Shown here: piece after piece, positions 6,037 through 12,207 of the stretch
Layout: each line of letters opens with the position of its first letter
Numbering within the stretch: the stretch's first letter is position 1
From: Pseudomonadota bacterium
GTDB taxonomy: Bacteria; Pseudomonadota; Alphaproteobacteria; Rhodospirillales; Casp-alpha2
DNA: 12,375 bases
Reading direction: 5' to 3'
NCBI GenBank assembly: GCA_022563215.1
Contig: JADFNT010000024.1
Coordinates: 1-12,375 of the forward strand
The notes under the pieces: generated by a model
The model's database searches: none
Seen by the model: only the letters and a program-made list of their open reading frames with translations
What the model was told of the DNA's origin: nothing
Position numbers and translations under genes: made by a program

Positions 6037-6663
6037 CTACTTGCCTTTGCCGTCTTTGGAATCTTCGCCTTCCTTGACCATCATCGGCGGCGGCTCGATG
6101 CCCCGATTCTTCAGGCTTTCGATGGCCCGCGCATGGCCCTGTTGGGCGGCGCTGATCAGCAGTTCGCGGCTCCGGCCAATATAAAGAGGTACGCCAAGGC
6201 CCTTCAGGTAGAGACCGGCGAGCTTGAACTGGCTATCGGCGTTGCCGGCCTGGGCGGCTTTCTTGTACCAGTTGCCGGCCATGGAATAGTTCTGATAGAT
6301 GCCCTGGCCCTCCATGAACAGATCGCCCAGGAGGAGTTGCGCATCCGGGTTCCCCTGGGAGGCCATGACCCGAAGCCGGAGCAACGCCTTTTTCGCCTCG
6401 CCGCGGCCGATGGCCTCCCTGATGCCTTCGAGATCAAGGGGCTTGGCGGCCTCGGATTTTGCGCCAGTCTTTTCATCAGCCTTTTCGCCGGCTTTTTCGG
6501 CGGCGTGTTCGGCTGCCGTCGCCGGTTCCGCCAGCACCATCACCGCCGCCAGGACGAGCGACCCCGCGAGCAGGAGGCCGTTCCGAGCCGTCCCGGCCGG
6601 AACCGGAGCGGCACCGGAAGCCGGCGCCGTTTCCGCCGAAATTGACTGCCTTTGGAGGGTCAT
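6037..6663 (-). CDS. Exported Sel1-repeat (TPR-like) protein
   Basis: A 208-residue protein with an N-terminal hydrophobic segment (about 29-50, LLLAGSLVLAAVMVLAEPATA) that looks like a signal peptide ending at Ala-Thr-Ala. A charged Ala/Glu/Lys linker (51-75) follows, then Sel1 alpha-alpha repeats: ASQGNPDAQLLLGDLFMEGQGIYQNYSMAGNWYKKAAQAG (101-140), NADSQFKLAGLYLKGLGVPLYIGRSRELLISAAQQG (141-176), and the start of another (HARAIESLKNRG). A charged Lys-rich tail ends the protein. Sel1 proteins are protein-interaction scaffolds in the envelope; the partner here is unknown. The ATG at 6663 is preceded by AGGGA about ten bases upstream. It is divergent from the glutathione transferase, with 119 bases between them. 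Confidence 0.85.
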   Translation of the reverse strand: MTLQRQSISAETAPASGAAPVPAGTARNGLLLAGSLVLAAVMVLAEPATAAEHAAEKAGEKADEKTGAKSEAAKPLDLEGIREAIGRGEAKKALLRLRVMASQGNPDAQLLLGDLFMEGQGIYQNYSMAGNWYKKAAQAGNADSQFKLAGLYLKGLGVPLYIGRSRELLISAAQQGHARAIESLKNRGIEPPPMMVKEGEDSKDGKGK

Positions 6664-6782
6664 TTCGTCTACGTTCCCTAGGATTCAGTATTTCCCGTTG
6701 GAATGATGCGCCTTTGCGATTTGGCTGGCAACCCAACCTTCAGAGATAGATTCCGCCTTTTTCCGCCGGAGGACCGTAAATC

Positions 6783-7445
6783 ATGTCCGGCTTCACGCTC
6801 GTCATCGGCAACAGGACCACATCGTCGTGGAGCCTCCGCGGCTGGCTGGCGCTGAAACGGACCGGCGCCGATTTCGACGAGGTCATGGTGTGGTTCAAGC
6901 GCCCCGAGACCCGGGCCGGGATCGAGGCCCATTCGCCGTCCGGCCTGGTGCCGGTGCTCAAGCACGGCGACACGGTGATCTGGGAGACGCTGGCGATCAT
7001 CGAATATCTGGCCGAACTGTATCCCGAGGCTGGGCTGTGGCCCGAAGACCGGGCCGCCCGCGCCCATGCCCGCGCCATCAGCGCCGAAATGCACGCCGGC
7101 TTCGCGCCCTTGCGCAACCACATGCCCATGGACCTGCAAAACGAATTCCCCGGGCAGGGGCCGGGGGAAGACAGGGGCGAAGGCGTCGCCGGGGACATTA
7201 AGCGCATCTGCGAAATCTGGCGCGACGCGCGGCAGCGTTTCGGCGCCGGCGGCGATTTCCTGTGCGGCGGCTTTTCGGCCGCCGACATCATGTTCGCGCC
7301 GGTGGTGACGCGGTTCAGGACCTACGGCGTGGACTTGAATCCCGCAGCCCAAGCCTATGCCGACGCGGTCCTGGATCAGCCCCTTATGCGGGAATGGATC
7401 GAGGGTGCGCTCGAAGAACCGCCGCCGGGGGAAGTTCCGGACTAA
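6783..7445 (+). CDS. Glutathione S-transferase family protein
   Basis: A cytosolic GST-fold protein of 220 residues, normal for the family. The thioredoxin-like N-domain (1-80) has LVIGNRTTSSWSLRGWLAL with candidate catalytic serines at 14-17, the cis-proline segment GLVPVLKHGDTVIWETLAIIEYLAELYPE (V-P at 56-57; glutathione-binding E-T at 68-69). The all-alpha C-domain follows, with the N-capping-type motif FSAADIMFAPVV (about 165-176). A GGAGGA at about 6768-6773 lies nine bases before the ATG. The protein likely conjugates or reduces electrophiles with glutathione; substrate specificity cannot be read. Its TAA stop overlaps the stop codon of the convergent RraA-like gene by three to four bases. 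Confidence 0.9.
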   Translation: MSGFTLVIGNRTTSSWSLRGWLALKRTGADFDEVMVWFKRPETRAGIEAHSPSGLVPVLKHGDTVIWETLAIIEYLAELYPEAGLWPEDRAARAHARAISAEMHAGFAPLRNHMPMDLQNEFPGQGPGEDRGEGVAGDIKRICEIWRDARQRFGAGGDFLCGGFSAADIMFAPVVTRFRTYGVDLNPAAQAYADAVLDQPLMREWIEGALEEPPPGEVPD

Positions 7446-8107
7446 TCGCCGATCATTTCCGGCTCGTCGATCCCCAGCAGCTCGGCCGTGGTCTTGCCTT
7501 CGGCGATTTGTTTCAGGGTATCGCGTTCCTGGGCCAGCTTTTCCTTCGACGCCGCCAGCATGTCGTCTGCCCATTCCAGCGGCACCACGGCGATGCCGTC
7601 GTCGTCGCCGATAACGATGTCGCCGGGCTTGACCGGACAGCCGGCGCACGAAATCGGCCCGTCGATGATGCCGCCGAAGCCCTTGTGCGGGCCAGACGGC
7701 ACGTTGGCGCGGGCATAGCACGCGAACCCCAATTTGCGGATTTCTGCGGCGTCGCGCACGGCGCCGTCGATGACCACCCCGGCAATGCCACGCGCCATGG
7801 CGGCATGGGTCATGATGGAGCCCCAGACGGCGACGTCCTGGTAACCGCCGGCGTCGATGACCAGGACCTCGCCCTTGTTCACCAGCGCCAGGGCGGCGTG
7901 CGAAATGCCGTTGTCGCCGACCATGGACGTCACCGTGCGGGCCTGGCCGGCCAGCACGGTGCCGGGCTTCAGGGGCTTGATGGCGGCGGCCATGAAATGG
8001 GTGCGGTTCATGCAGTCCGAGACGATGGCCGGCGGGATCTCCCGCCAGGCGGCAAGGGTCTCGGGCGCAAGGTTTTCGAAGTCCGTGGCGTGGCGTTGCA
8101 GGGGCAT
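7442..8107 (-). CDS. RraA-like aldolase/decarboxylase (HMG/CHA aldolase family)
   Basis: This is a member of the RraA / 4-hydroxy-4-methyl-2-oxoglutarate aldolase family, divalent-metal enzymes that cleave or decarboxylate 4-hydroxy-2-oxo acids and oxaloacetate. It has 221 residues, the size of the enzymes rather than of E. coli RraA (about 160). The active-site loop DAGGYQDVAVWGSIMTHAAMARGIAGVVIDGAVRDAAEI (85-123) contains the family R-D-x-x-E (R118, D119, E122); later GPISCAGCPVKPGDIVIGDDDGIAVVP (150-176) is the conserved metal-loop and strand region. The ATG at 8107 follows GAGGA by eight bases. The name RraA should not be taken to mean RNase E inhibition. It might work in aromatic-acid catabolism, but no pathway genes adjoin it. 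Confidence 0.85.
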   Translation of the reverse strand: MPLQRHATDFENLAPETLAAWREIPPAIVSDCMNRTHFMAAAIKPLKPGTVLAGQARTVTSMVGDNGISHAALALVNKGEVLVIDAGGYQDVAVWGSIMTHAAMARGIAGVVIDGAVRDAAEIRKLGFACYARANVPSGPHKGFGGIIDGPISCAGCPVKPGDIVIGDDDGIAVVPLEWADDMLAASKEKLAQERDTLKQIAEGKTTAELLGIDEPEMIGD

Positions 8108-8167
8108 GGGTCCGGTCCTCTCGTTGCTGGGGTTGGGCGGTTGGGGTTGACGCTATATCATCGCTCA

Positions 8168-8203
8168 AGGTGAAGGAAACATGTTAGGCGAGGGAAACAT
8201 GTT
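8168..8203 (+). repeat. Tandem 18-base duplication of a ribosome binding site and start codon
   Basis: AGGTGAAGGAAACATGTT (8168-8185) is followed directly by AGGCGAGGGAAACATGTT (8186-8203), differing at two positions. Each unit carries a purine-rich Shine-Dalgarno-like stretch and an ATG (8181 and 8199). Because 18 is divisible by three, both ATGs are in frame with the same gene. Confidence 0.85.
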
Positions 8204-8573
8204 CGGACTGTTCGGCGACAGGTCAAAAAGCGAAATCCGGCGGCTCAACAGGGACGCCGGCGAAATCATCGAGTATGCCCGCCAATGCTTCCGCACGGAA
8301 ACGGTGCGCGACGCGGCGTTGTTAACCGCCGAACACATTGCCCGGGTCCACAAAATCTTCGAGCCTGAGGTCATCGGGCTCAAGCGCGGCATCGACGAAT
8401 ACAAGAGGCTGCACGCCGAAGCCCGGCGCAAGCGCGACGACGCGGCGCTAACCGCCTTTACCCTGGTGCAGATCTACCTTCGCGCCGAGATTCAGGGCGA
8501 GGCCTGCCAGCCGGCCCGCGACGCCATCGATCAGTTCATCGCCGATTGGGAACACGCCAATAAAGAGGAATAG
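8181..8573 (+). CDS. Small helical hypothetical protein
   Basis: I do not recognise this family. The 130-residue product is charged and predicted by eye to be mostly helical: KSEIRRLNRDAGEIIEYARQCFRTETVRDAALLTAEHIARVHKIFEPEVIGLKRGIDEYKRLHAEARRKRDD, then a less charged half with two conserved-looking segments (LTAFTLVQIYLRAEIQG and ARDAIDQFIADWEHANKEE). No signal peptide, membrane span or cysteine motif is present. The start is ambiguous: two in-frame ATGs at 8181 and 8199 each have their own ribosome binding site; starting at the second gives MFGLFGDRSK. It is divergent from the RraA-like gene, with 73 bases between them that include TATATC at 8154-8159 as a possible -10. tRNA-Ser follows 70 bases later on the same strand. 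Confidence 0.75.
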   Translation: MLGEGNMFGLFGDRSKSEIRRLNRDAGEIIEYARQCFRTETVRDAALLTAEHIARVHKIFEPEVIGLKRGIDEYKRLHAEARRKRDDAALTAFTLVQIYLRAEIQGEACQPARDAIDQFIADWEHANKEE

Positions 8574-8603
8574 GCTCTTGTCCTAGCGCTTGTCCCAAAA
8601 CCG

Positions 8604-8632
8604 TTGCGGGCCGGGGACGCCTCGGCTAGGTT
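8604..8632 (+). promoter_or_regulatory. Weak candidate promoter for tRNA-Ser
   Basis: TTGCGG (8604-8609), a 17-base spacer and TAGGTT (8627-8632) end 11 bases before the tRNA. Spacing and position fit, but both hexamers match consensus at only about half their positions. Confidence 0.25.
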
Positions 8633-8643
8633 TCGCCATTCCT

Positions 8644-8733
<90 letters not shown>

Positions 8734-8883
8734 ATTATTCAATTTTATTGAATGATAACAATATATTGAGCTTTAAACTGTCCGCGTACCTACAAAGCTA
8801 CCTACAAAAATAAGGTCACTTGGGGCGGTTTCGCGCCTATTTCGGCGGTTCGGGGTTTGGCGGGATTCGGGGCTTTTGGGGTG
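8734..8883. other. AT-rich stretch after tRNA-Ser, likely remnant of an integration site
   Basis: Bases 8734-8815 are strikingly AT-rich against a GC-rich background. The stretch holds the 7-bp AT hairpin at 8737-8753 and a direct repeat TACCTACAAA at 8787-8796 and 8799-8808 (12-base period). From 8820 the composition turns to G/T-rich low complexity with no credible reading frame. Position immediately 3' of a tRNA gene and before a recombinase remnant suggests a former integrative element. I see no second copy of the tRNA 3' end, so attachment-site borders cannot be drawn. Confidence 0.5.
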
Positions 8884-8994
8884 ACTTCCCGCCTGGGGAT
8901 CGCCAAGGCCCTCAATGCCCGTGGCATCCCAACAGCCAGGGGTGGCGAATGGTACGACAGCACAGTTAAGAACGTGATCCGGCGAGTAGGATAG
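8884..8994 (+). pseudogene. C-terminal remnant of a large serine recombinase
   Basis: Reading from 8884 to the TAG at 8992-8994 gives TSRLGIAKALNARGIPTARG followed by GEWYDSTVKNVIRRVG. The pattern I-A-x-x-L-N-x-x-G-I-P-T-x-x-G-x-x-W-x-x-S-T-V is the hallmark of the 'recombinase' domain of large serine recombinases (resolvase/invertase superfamily), where it helps bind DNA. The catalytic N-domain, with its serine, is missing, and upstream sequence in this frame is low-complexity. It is a decayed relic of an element that entered next to tRNA-Ser. It cannot be active. Confidence 0.75.
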
Positions 8995-9005
8995 CTGAGC
9001 TCGGG

Positions 9006-9036
9006 AATGTCCGCTTTCGGGGGTAAAGCGGACATT
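9006..9036. repeat. Dispersed TGTCCGC hairpin repeat, copy 1
   Basis: AATGTCCGCTTT (9006-9017) and AAAGCGGACATT (9025-9036) form a perfect 12-bp stem with loop CGGGGGT. It lies 11 bases after the recombinase stop. The same arm sequence recurs at 9054, 11016 and 11900. Read as protein it gives the spurious MSA(F/L)..KAD peptides seen at the ends of many false open frames. Confidence 0.85.
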
Positions 9037-9053
9037 AAAACTCATGCCCCAGA

Positions 9054-9081
9054 ATGTCCGCTAATAGCCAAAAGCGGACAT
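9054..9081. repeat. Dispersed TGTCCGC hairpin repeat, copy 2
   Basis: ATGTCCGCT (9054-9062) pairs with AGCGGACAT (9073-9081) around a ten-base loop. It is 17 bases from copy 1 and shares its arms but not its loop, so the two form a pair. The following stretch to 9176 contains no gene I can support. Confidence 0.75.
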
Positions 9082-9176
9082 AAGAACGTGAATTGGAAGT
9101 CCGAGATTTTCCGATAACGGGGTGTACGGAAATCCCCTTAAATCCATTCAAATCGGCTTAAGTATCCTGCGGATTA

Positions 9177-9202
9177 GCGGCCAACCTCAAAGGGGTGGCC
9201 GC
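9177..9202 (-). terminator. Hairpin at the end of the DUF2459 gene
   Basis: GCGGCCA (9177-9183) pairs with TGGCCGC (9196-9202), with further pairing after one mismatch. It starts one base beyond the stop of the minus-strand DUF2459 gene. The bases after it on that strand are TAATCC, not a T-run, so termination strength is doubtful. Confidence 0.4.
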
Positions 9203-9203
9203 A

Positions 9204-9893
9204 TCATCGGGGTCTGACGAGGGCGCGCACTTGTTGCATCAGCGCTTCGGCACGAAACGTCCCCGACGCGCTGACATCGAACCCCGCGGCCGCGAGAGCG
9301 CGGGCGGTCCAGGTGTTGCAGGTATTGAAGAGGTGAAAGCTGCCTTTTGCGGGATAAAAGCGGCTCGTAGCGTAGAGCCCTGGTCCCGTGGCGGCGGCGC
9401 GCGCGGCTCCGGAGCGCTCGAAGCTGGCGTCGACGAAATTGACGAGACGGCGGAAGTTTTCGTCGTCGATCGGAAGTGAAACAACCTCGGCTTTCGGGTA
9501 GACGCGCGCGGGTTCCCCCCACAGGCCGGCGACATGAACCACGGCCGGGGTCGGAACGAGCGCGGCCTTCAAGGACATGCCGAAGGTCGGCTGCTTGGCC
9601 GGATAGTAGACGGCGTCGCCCCAGCCGAACTCGAGGAAACGCGCCTCGGGGAAATCCACCGTCTCTGGAAGCCGATCGGGCGGAAGGTCGGCCTTCGCCA
9701 CGACGATGCCGCTGTGCCATCCGTTACTGGTGACGAAAATGACGGTCTTCGCGCCTAGGTAGGCTTGGCTCGGGGGCGGGGCGGTCGGCGCCACCGCCGC
9801 ACAGGCCGTCAGCAGCAACGCCAGCACCAGCACGATCCAGGGTCGGGGTCGCGGGAGACGAATGTCGTCGGATCGTCGCGCAAATATCGGCAT
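9204..9893 (-). CDS. DUF2459 family lipoprotein
   Basis: A conserved envelope protein of unknown function (TIGR02117/DUF2459, recalled from family features). From the ATG at 9893 it has 229 residues, with AGGA eight bases upstream. A longer start at 9923 lacks a spaced site and would put the lipobox too far in. The signal is RPRPWIVLVLALLLTAC, lipobox LTAC, with lipidated Cys at 31. The hallmark segments are VIFVTSNGWHSGIVV (His60), FLEFGWGDAVYYPA and FHLFNTCNTWTARAL (Cys192). The His-then-Cys order resembles circularly permuted papain-like (NlpC/P60-related) folds, so a thiol hydrolase or acyltransferase is possible; that is inference. It lies 109 bases downstream of another lipoprotein gene on the same strand. 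Confidence 0.85.
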   Translation of the reverse strand: MPIFARRSDDIRLPRPRPWIVLVLALLLTACAAVAPTAPPPSQAYLGAKTVIFVTSNGWHSGIVVAKADLPPDRLPETVDFPEARFLEFGWGDAVYYPAKQPTFGMSLKAALVPTPAVVHVAGLWGEPARVYPKAEVVSLPIDDENFRRLVNFVDASFERSGAARAAATGPGLYATSRFYPAKGSFHLFNTCNTWTARALAAAGFDVSASGTFRAEALMQQVRALVRPR

Positions 9894-10002
9894 GCGGTTT
9901 ATCCTAAATCGCCGTAGGAACATTCCGACAGAAAAATCCTATCCACCGCACACGGGGGTGTTGCTTCTTGGTGTAATTGAACGGTTCGGGAAGGGGGAGG
10001 CA

Positions 10003-10812
10003 TTATCTGTTTTTCGAGGACTGCTTGAGAAAGACCGAAATGGCTGTCCAATAACGATCCGCAAACCGACTGGATAAGTCGTTATGACCCGCACCTTCGA
10101 TTTCATGAAAGGTTTTTTGACTGATCGCCGCATCAAATACAATTCGGCCCATACCGATCGGGACGGTCCCGTCCCGGTTTCCGTGTATGACCAAAAGCGG
10201 TGCTTTCAGACGTTTGATCTTCTTGTCGTTTTCAAAGGCTTCTACGAACAATATTGTGGCGAACTCCAATACCATGGCGGCCGCCAGGTCGCGCGCACTG
10301 CTTAACGGCGAAACCAGGATAAGACCGGCGATGTCCTTGTCCTGGGCCAGATCGGTGGCGACGGTCGAGCCGATGGATCGTCCGAAAATGAATATGCGGG
10401 ACGGAAGGAACCCCATCACCTTCGTCACATAATCGAAAGCGGCTTTTCCATCCCGATAGATTCCGGCCTCGCTGGGACTGCCCTCGCTTTTCGCATAACC
10501 CCGATAACTGACCGCGAAAACGCTGGTGCCCAATCGGCGCAGTCGCTGGTAGTCATCTAGGCGGTGATAAATATTGCCGGCGTTGCCGTGAAAATAAATT
10601 GTGATGGTGTCGGATGACGGGTCGGGAAAGTGCAAGGCCTGAATGCGGACGCCGTCTTCCGCTTTGAGGAAAATCTCTTCCGTGCCCGATGGCAGGGCTC
10701 CGGATGGCAGAATGTAGGAGTCGTCTGGATGAAAGGCGAGAAAATCGATCAGCGAACGACAGGCGGTCAGCAGCAGGCAGGCACATAGGAGAAACGGGCA
10801 TAGGTGTCGCAT
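10003..10812 (-). CDS. Lipoprotein alpha/beta hydrolase
   Basis: A serine hydrolase of the alpha/beta fold, resembling the BEM46/YfhR-like group. From the ATG at 10812 it has 269 residues. The signal MRHLCPFLLCACLLLTAC has lipobox LLTAC (Cys18). Fold motifs: oxyanion segment YFHGNAGN (73-80), SYRGYAKSEG (102-111), nucleophile elbow GRSIGS (Ser146), HGNRDGTVP (Asp214) and GAGHND (His243): a complete Ser-Asp-His triad. The open frame continues upstream to 11034, but that part starts inside a hairpin repeat and has no hydrolase homology, so it was rejected. No good Shine-Dalgarno sequence precedes 10812; the lipobox decides the start. The substrate is unknown, probably an ester or amide at the periplasmic membrane face. 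Confidence 0.88.
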   Translation of the reverse strand: MRHLCPFLLCACLLLTACRSLIDFLAFHPDDSYILPSGALPSGTEEIFLKAEDGVRIQALHFPDPSSDTITIYFHGNAGNIYHRLDDYQRLRRLGTSVFAVSYRGYAKSEGSPSEAGIYRDGKAAFDYVTKVMGFLPSRIFIFGRSIGSTVATDLAQDKDIAGLILVSPLSSARDLAAAMVLEFATILFVEAFENDKKIKRLKAPLLVIHGNRDGTVPIGMGRIVFDAAISQKTFHEIEGAGHNDLSSRFADRYWTAISVFLKQSSKNR

Positions 10813-10987
10813 AGGCTTGATGCCGATGGTAGTGCAGTCAAGACCGGGTGAACAGATTTGTGCATAGAACCGCAAATCGTCCGTCACCCATCTAGTGCCC
10901 ATCCTGTGGTTATCCTCTTTGACAAGTTTAGCCTCTTTCTGGCTATCCTGAATTAACGATTTCGCCCAAGGTCCGCTCCGGGTCATA
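10813..10987. other. Intergenic stretch with no supported gene
   Basis: This is the upstream region of the alpha/beta hydrolase. It is less GC-rich than the genes. I see no complete promoter, hairpin or credible reading frame. The part nearest 10987 (CGCCCAAGGTCCGCTCCGGG) has the look of flank belonging to the TGTCCGC hairpin repeat that follows. Confidence 0.4.
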
Positions 10988-11042
10988 AGCAGACATAAAC
11001 CGCACCCATCGTTTATGTCTGCTTTCGGGGGCAAAGCGGACG
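10988..11042. repeat. Dispersed TGTCCGC hairpin repeat, copy 3 (composite double hairpin)
   Basis: AGCAGACATAAAC (10988-11000) pairs perfectly with GTTTATGTCTGCT (11011-11023). The right arm also begins a second, imperfect hairpin: TGTCTGCTTT (11016-11025), loop CGGGGGC, AAAGCGGACG (11033-11042). The loop differs from copy 1 by one base, so this is the same family. The shared arm means the two structures are mutually exclusive. Bases 11043-11137 hold nothing I recognise. Confidence 0.8.
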
Positions 11043-11137
11043 TCCCCGGGCGCGCCGGGTTGCGCCCGAATTACTGTGAAAAGTGCATCATACTACCGTC
11101 ATCGTCGACCTGGGAGGACCACTTGGGGAATCCAGGC

Positions 11138-11818
11138 TTAAGCGGGGGGCGTCTTCCCGAGCACGATGTCGAAGGAGGCAACGCGGGAGCCGGGCTCCAG
11201 GTCCGGAGGCGGATTTTCGAGCGCCACCACCAGCCGGGCCCGGGCGGAGGGATCGCCGACGCCGTTCAACAGGCGGTCGCGGGCGTTCAGGGGATCACCG
11301 GCGAAGTACATCTGGGTGATGAAGGGCTCGGCCTCGGGGGCGAAGACCGCGAAGTGCACGTGGGGCGGTCGCATCCAGTCAGCCGACGCCGGATAGGGCG
11401 CGGGCTTGATGGTGCGGAACCGATAGGACCCGTCGGCGGCCACCGTATCGGCGCCGAAACCCTGGAAGTCGGGGTCGAGGGGCGCGTCCCGGGAGTCCCG
11501 GGGGTGGTCATAGCGCCCATAGGTGTTGGCCTGCCAGATCTCCACTCTGGATCCGGTGACGGCCCGGCCATCGGTATCCAGCACCCGGCCCGAGATGTGC
11601 AGGAGGTCGCCCTTCGCCCGCCCGGGCCGCCCCGCTACTTGAGCCAGATCGTTATCCTTATCGAGGGGCTTGCGAGCCGGATAGAAAGGACCGGCGCTCT
11701 GGCCCGGCGTTCGTGACAGCAGCGCCGCCAGGGCGGGCGACATGCCGGTAACCACTGACGCCGTTGCACCGAGGGCGCCCCGCAGGATCAGGCGCCGGTT
11801 GAGAGATGGTGTGGACAT
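11138..11818 (-). CDS. Exported intradiol ring-cleavage dioxygenase-like protein
   Basis: This is a member of the intradiol dioxygenase family (non-haem Fe(III); protocatechuate 3,4-dioxygenase/catechol 1,2-dioxygenase fold). The ATG at 11818 gives 226 residues; an upstream TTG at 11854 extends the frame but adds nothing conserved. The N-terminus SLNRRLILRGALGATASVVTGMSPALA looks like a Tat signal with twin Arg 8-9. Core motifs: GQSAGPFYP, LLHISGRVLDTDGRAVTGSRVEIWQANTYGRYDH, DPDFQGFG, TIKPAPYP and RPPHVHFAVF. The four expected iron ligands are present: Tyr103 (GRYDH), Tyr142 (APYP), His153 and His155 (HVH). It probably acts on an aromatic diol outside the cytoplasm. No ring-cleavage pathway genes adjoin it. 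Confidence 0.88.
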   Translation of the reverse strand: MSTPSLNRRLILRGALGATASVVTGMSPALAALLSRTPGQSAGPFYPARKPLDKDNDLAQVAGRPGRAKGDLLHISGRVLDTDGRAVTGSRVEIWQANTYGRYDHPRDSRDAPLDPDFQGFGADTVAADGSYRFRTIKPAPYPASADWMRPPHVHFAVFAPEAEPFITQMYFAGDPLNARDRLLNGVGDPSARARLVVALENPPPDLEPGSRVASFDIVLGKTPPA

Positions 11819-11899
11819 TGGATCAATTTTCTCACACCCAGCGGGGACGGCCAAATCACGTTCCCGTCAAGGTAGCGCAATGGGCAGGGTGTGCGACGG

Positions 11900-11911
11900 A
11901 ATGTCCGCTTT
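11900..11911. repeat. Half copy of the TGTCCGC hairpin, interrupted by an IS30 end
   Basis: AATGTCCGCTTT is identical to the left arm of copy 1 (9006-9017). It is followed by a few G-rich loop-like bases and then by the IS30-type terminus; the right arm is absent in this window. Confidence 0.7.
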
Positions 11912-11916
11912 GGGTG

Positions 11917-12197
11917 GTGGTCTCAACTGATCGACGCAACACTTTATCTTAAACGCAAAGATGGAGTGTCCGCGGATGAAGCCAGGATATCGTCGAGGGT
12001 TCAGTACGGCGGAGAAGACGGAGTTGTGGGATCGCTGGCAGCGAGGGGAGTCGTTGAGATCGATTGGGCGGGCGTTTGGCAAGCCCTCATCGTCAATTTA
12101 TTTCCAGCTGGCGCCGCACGGAGGCATCCGCCCCGCGCCACGGCGCCGATCCCGGCTGGCGTTGAGCCTTTCGGAACGCGAGGATATATCCAGAGGC
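11917..12197 (+). mobile_element. Left part of an IS30-family insertion sequence, truncated
   Basis: The segment starts with TGGTCTCAACTGATCGACGC, which I recognise as the terminal type of IS30-family elements carrying this transposase, about 40 bases before the transposase start. The coding homology ends at about 12197, after which the sequence is the minus-strand end of a membrane-protein gene. The C-terminal three quarters of the transposase and the right inverted repeat are missing, so the element is dead. The exact left terminus is uncertain by several bases. Confidence 0.7.
11961..12197 (+). pseudogene. IS30-family transposase, N-terminal fragment
   Basis: From ATG 11961 the first 79 residues match the N-terminal helix-turn-helix region of IS30-type transposases: GYRRGFSTAEKTELWDRWQRGESLRSIGRAFGKPSSSIYFQLAPHGGI, then the characteristic RRRSRLALSLSEREDISRG. 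Homology stops at ISRG (codon ending 12197); the frame runs on to 12269 as antisense of the neighbouring gene. The DDE catalytic core (residues ~150-330 in a full protein) is absent. In IS30 proteins this N-terminal part binds the element ends, so a made fragment could in principle bind termini, but expression is not shown. Confidence 0.8.
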
Positions 12198-12207
12198 ACA
12201 GGTGCCG

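Noticed and set aside
8120-8152. Possible G-quadruplex in the G/T-rich gap between the RraA-like gene and the hypothetical gene
   Set aside because: Only three runs of three or more G lie close together; the fourth is a GG, so the evidence is too thin.
6678-8168. A 496-residue open frame on the minus strand
   Set aside because: It is Arg/Gly/His-rich, overlaps the whole GST and the RraA-like gene in other frames, and shows no domain; it is a GC-rich shadow.
8773-9045. Minus-strand frame ending in FVGSFVGTRTV
   Set aside because: It reads through the hairpin repeat, the recombinase remnant in antisense and the AT-rich repeat; I found no domain, although the end recalls integrase leaders.
10813-11034. 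N-terminal 74-residue extension of the alpha/beta hydrolase
   Set aside because: It starts inside a dispersed hairpin repeat and would bury the clear lipoprotein signal (LLTAC).
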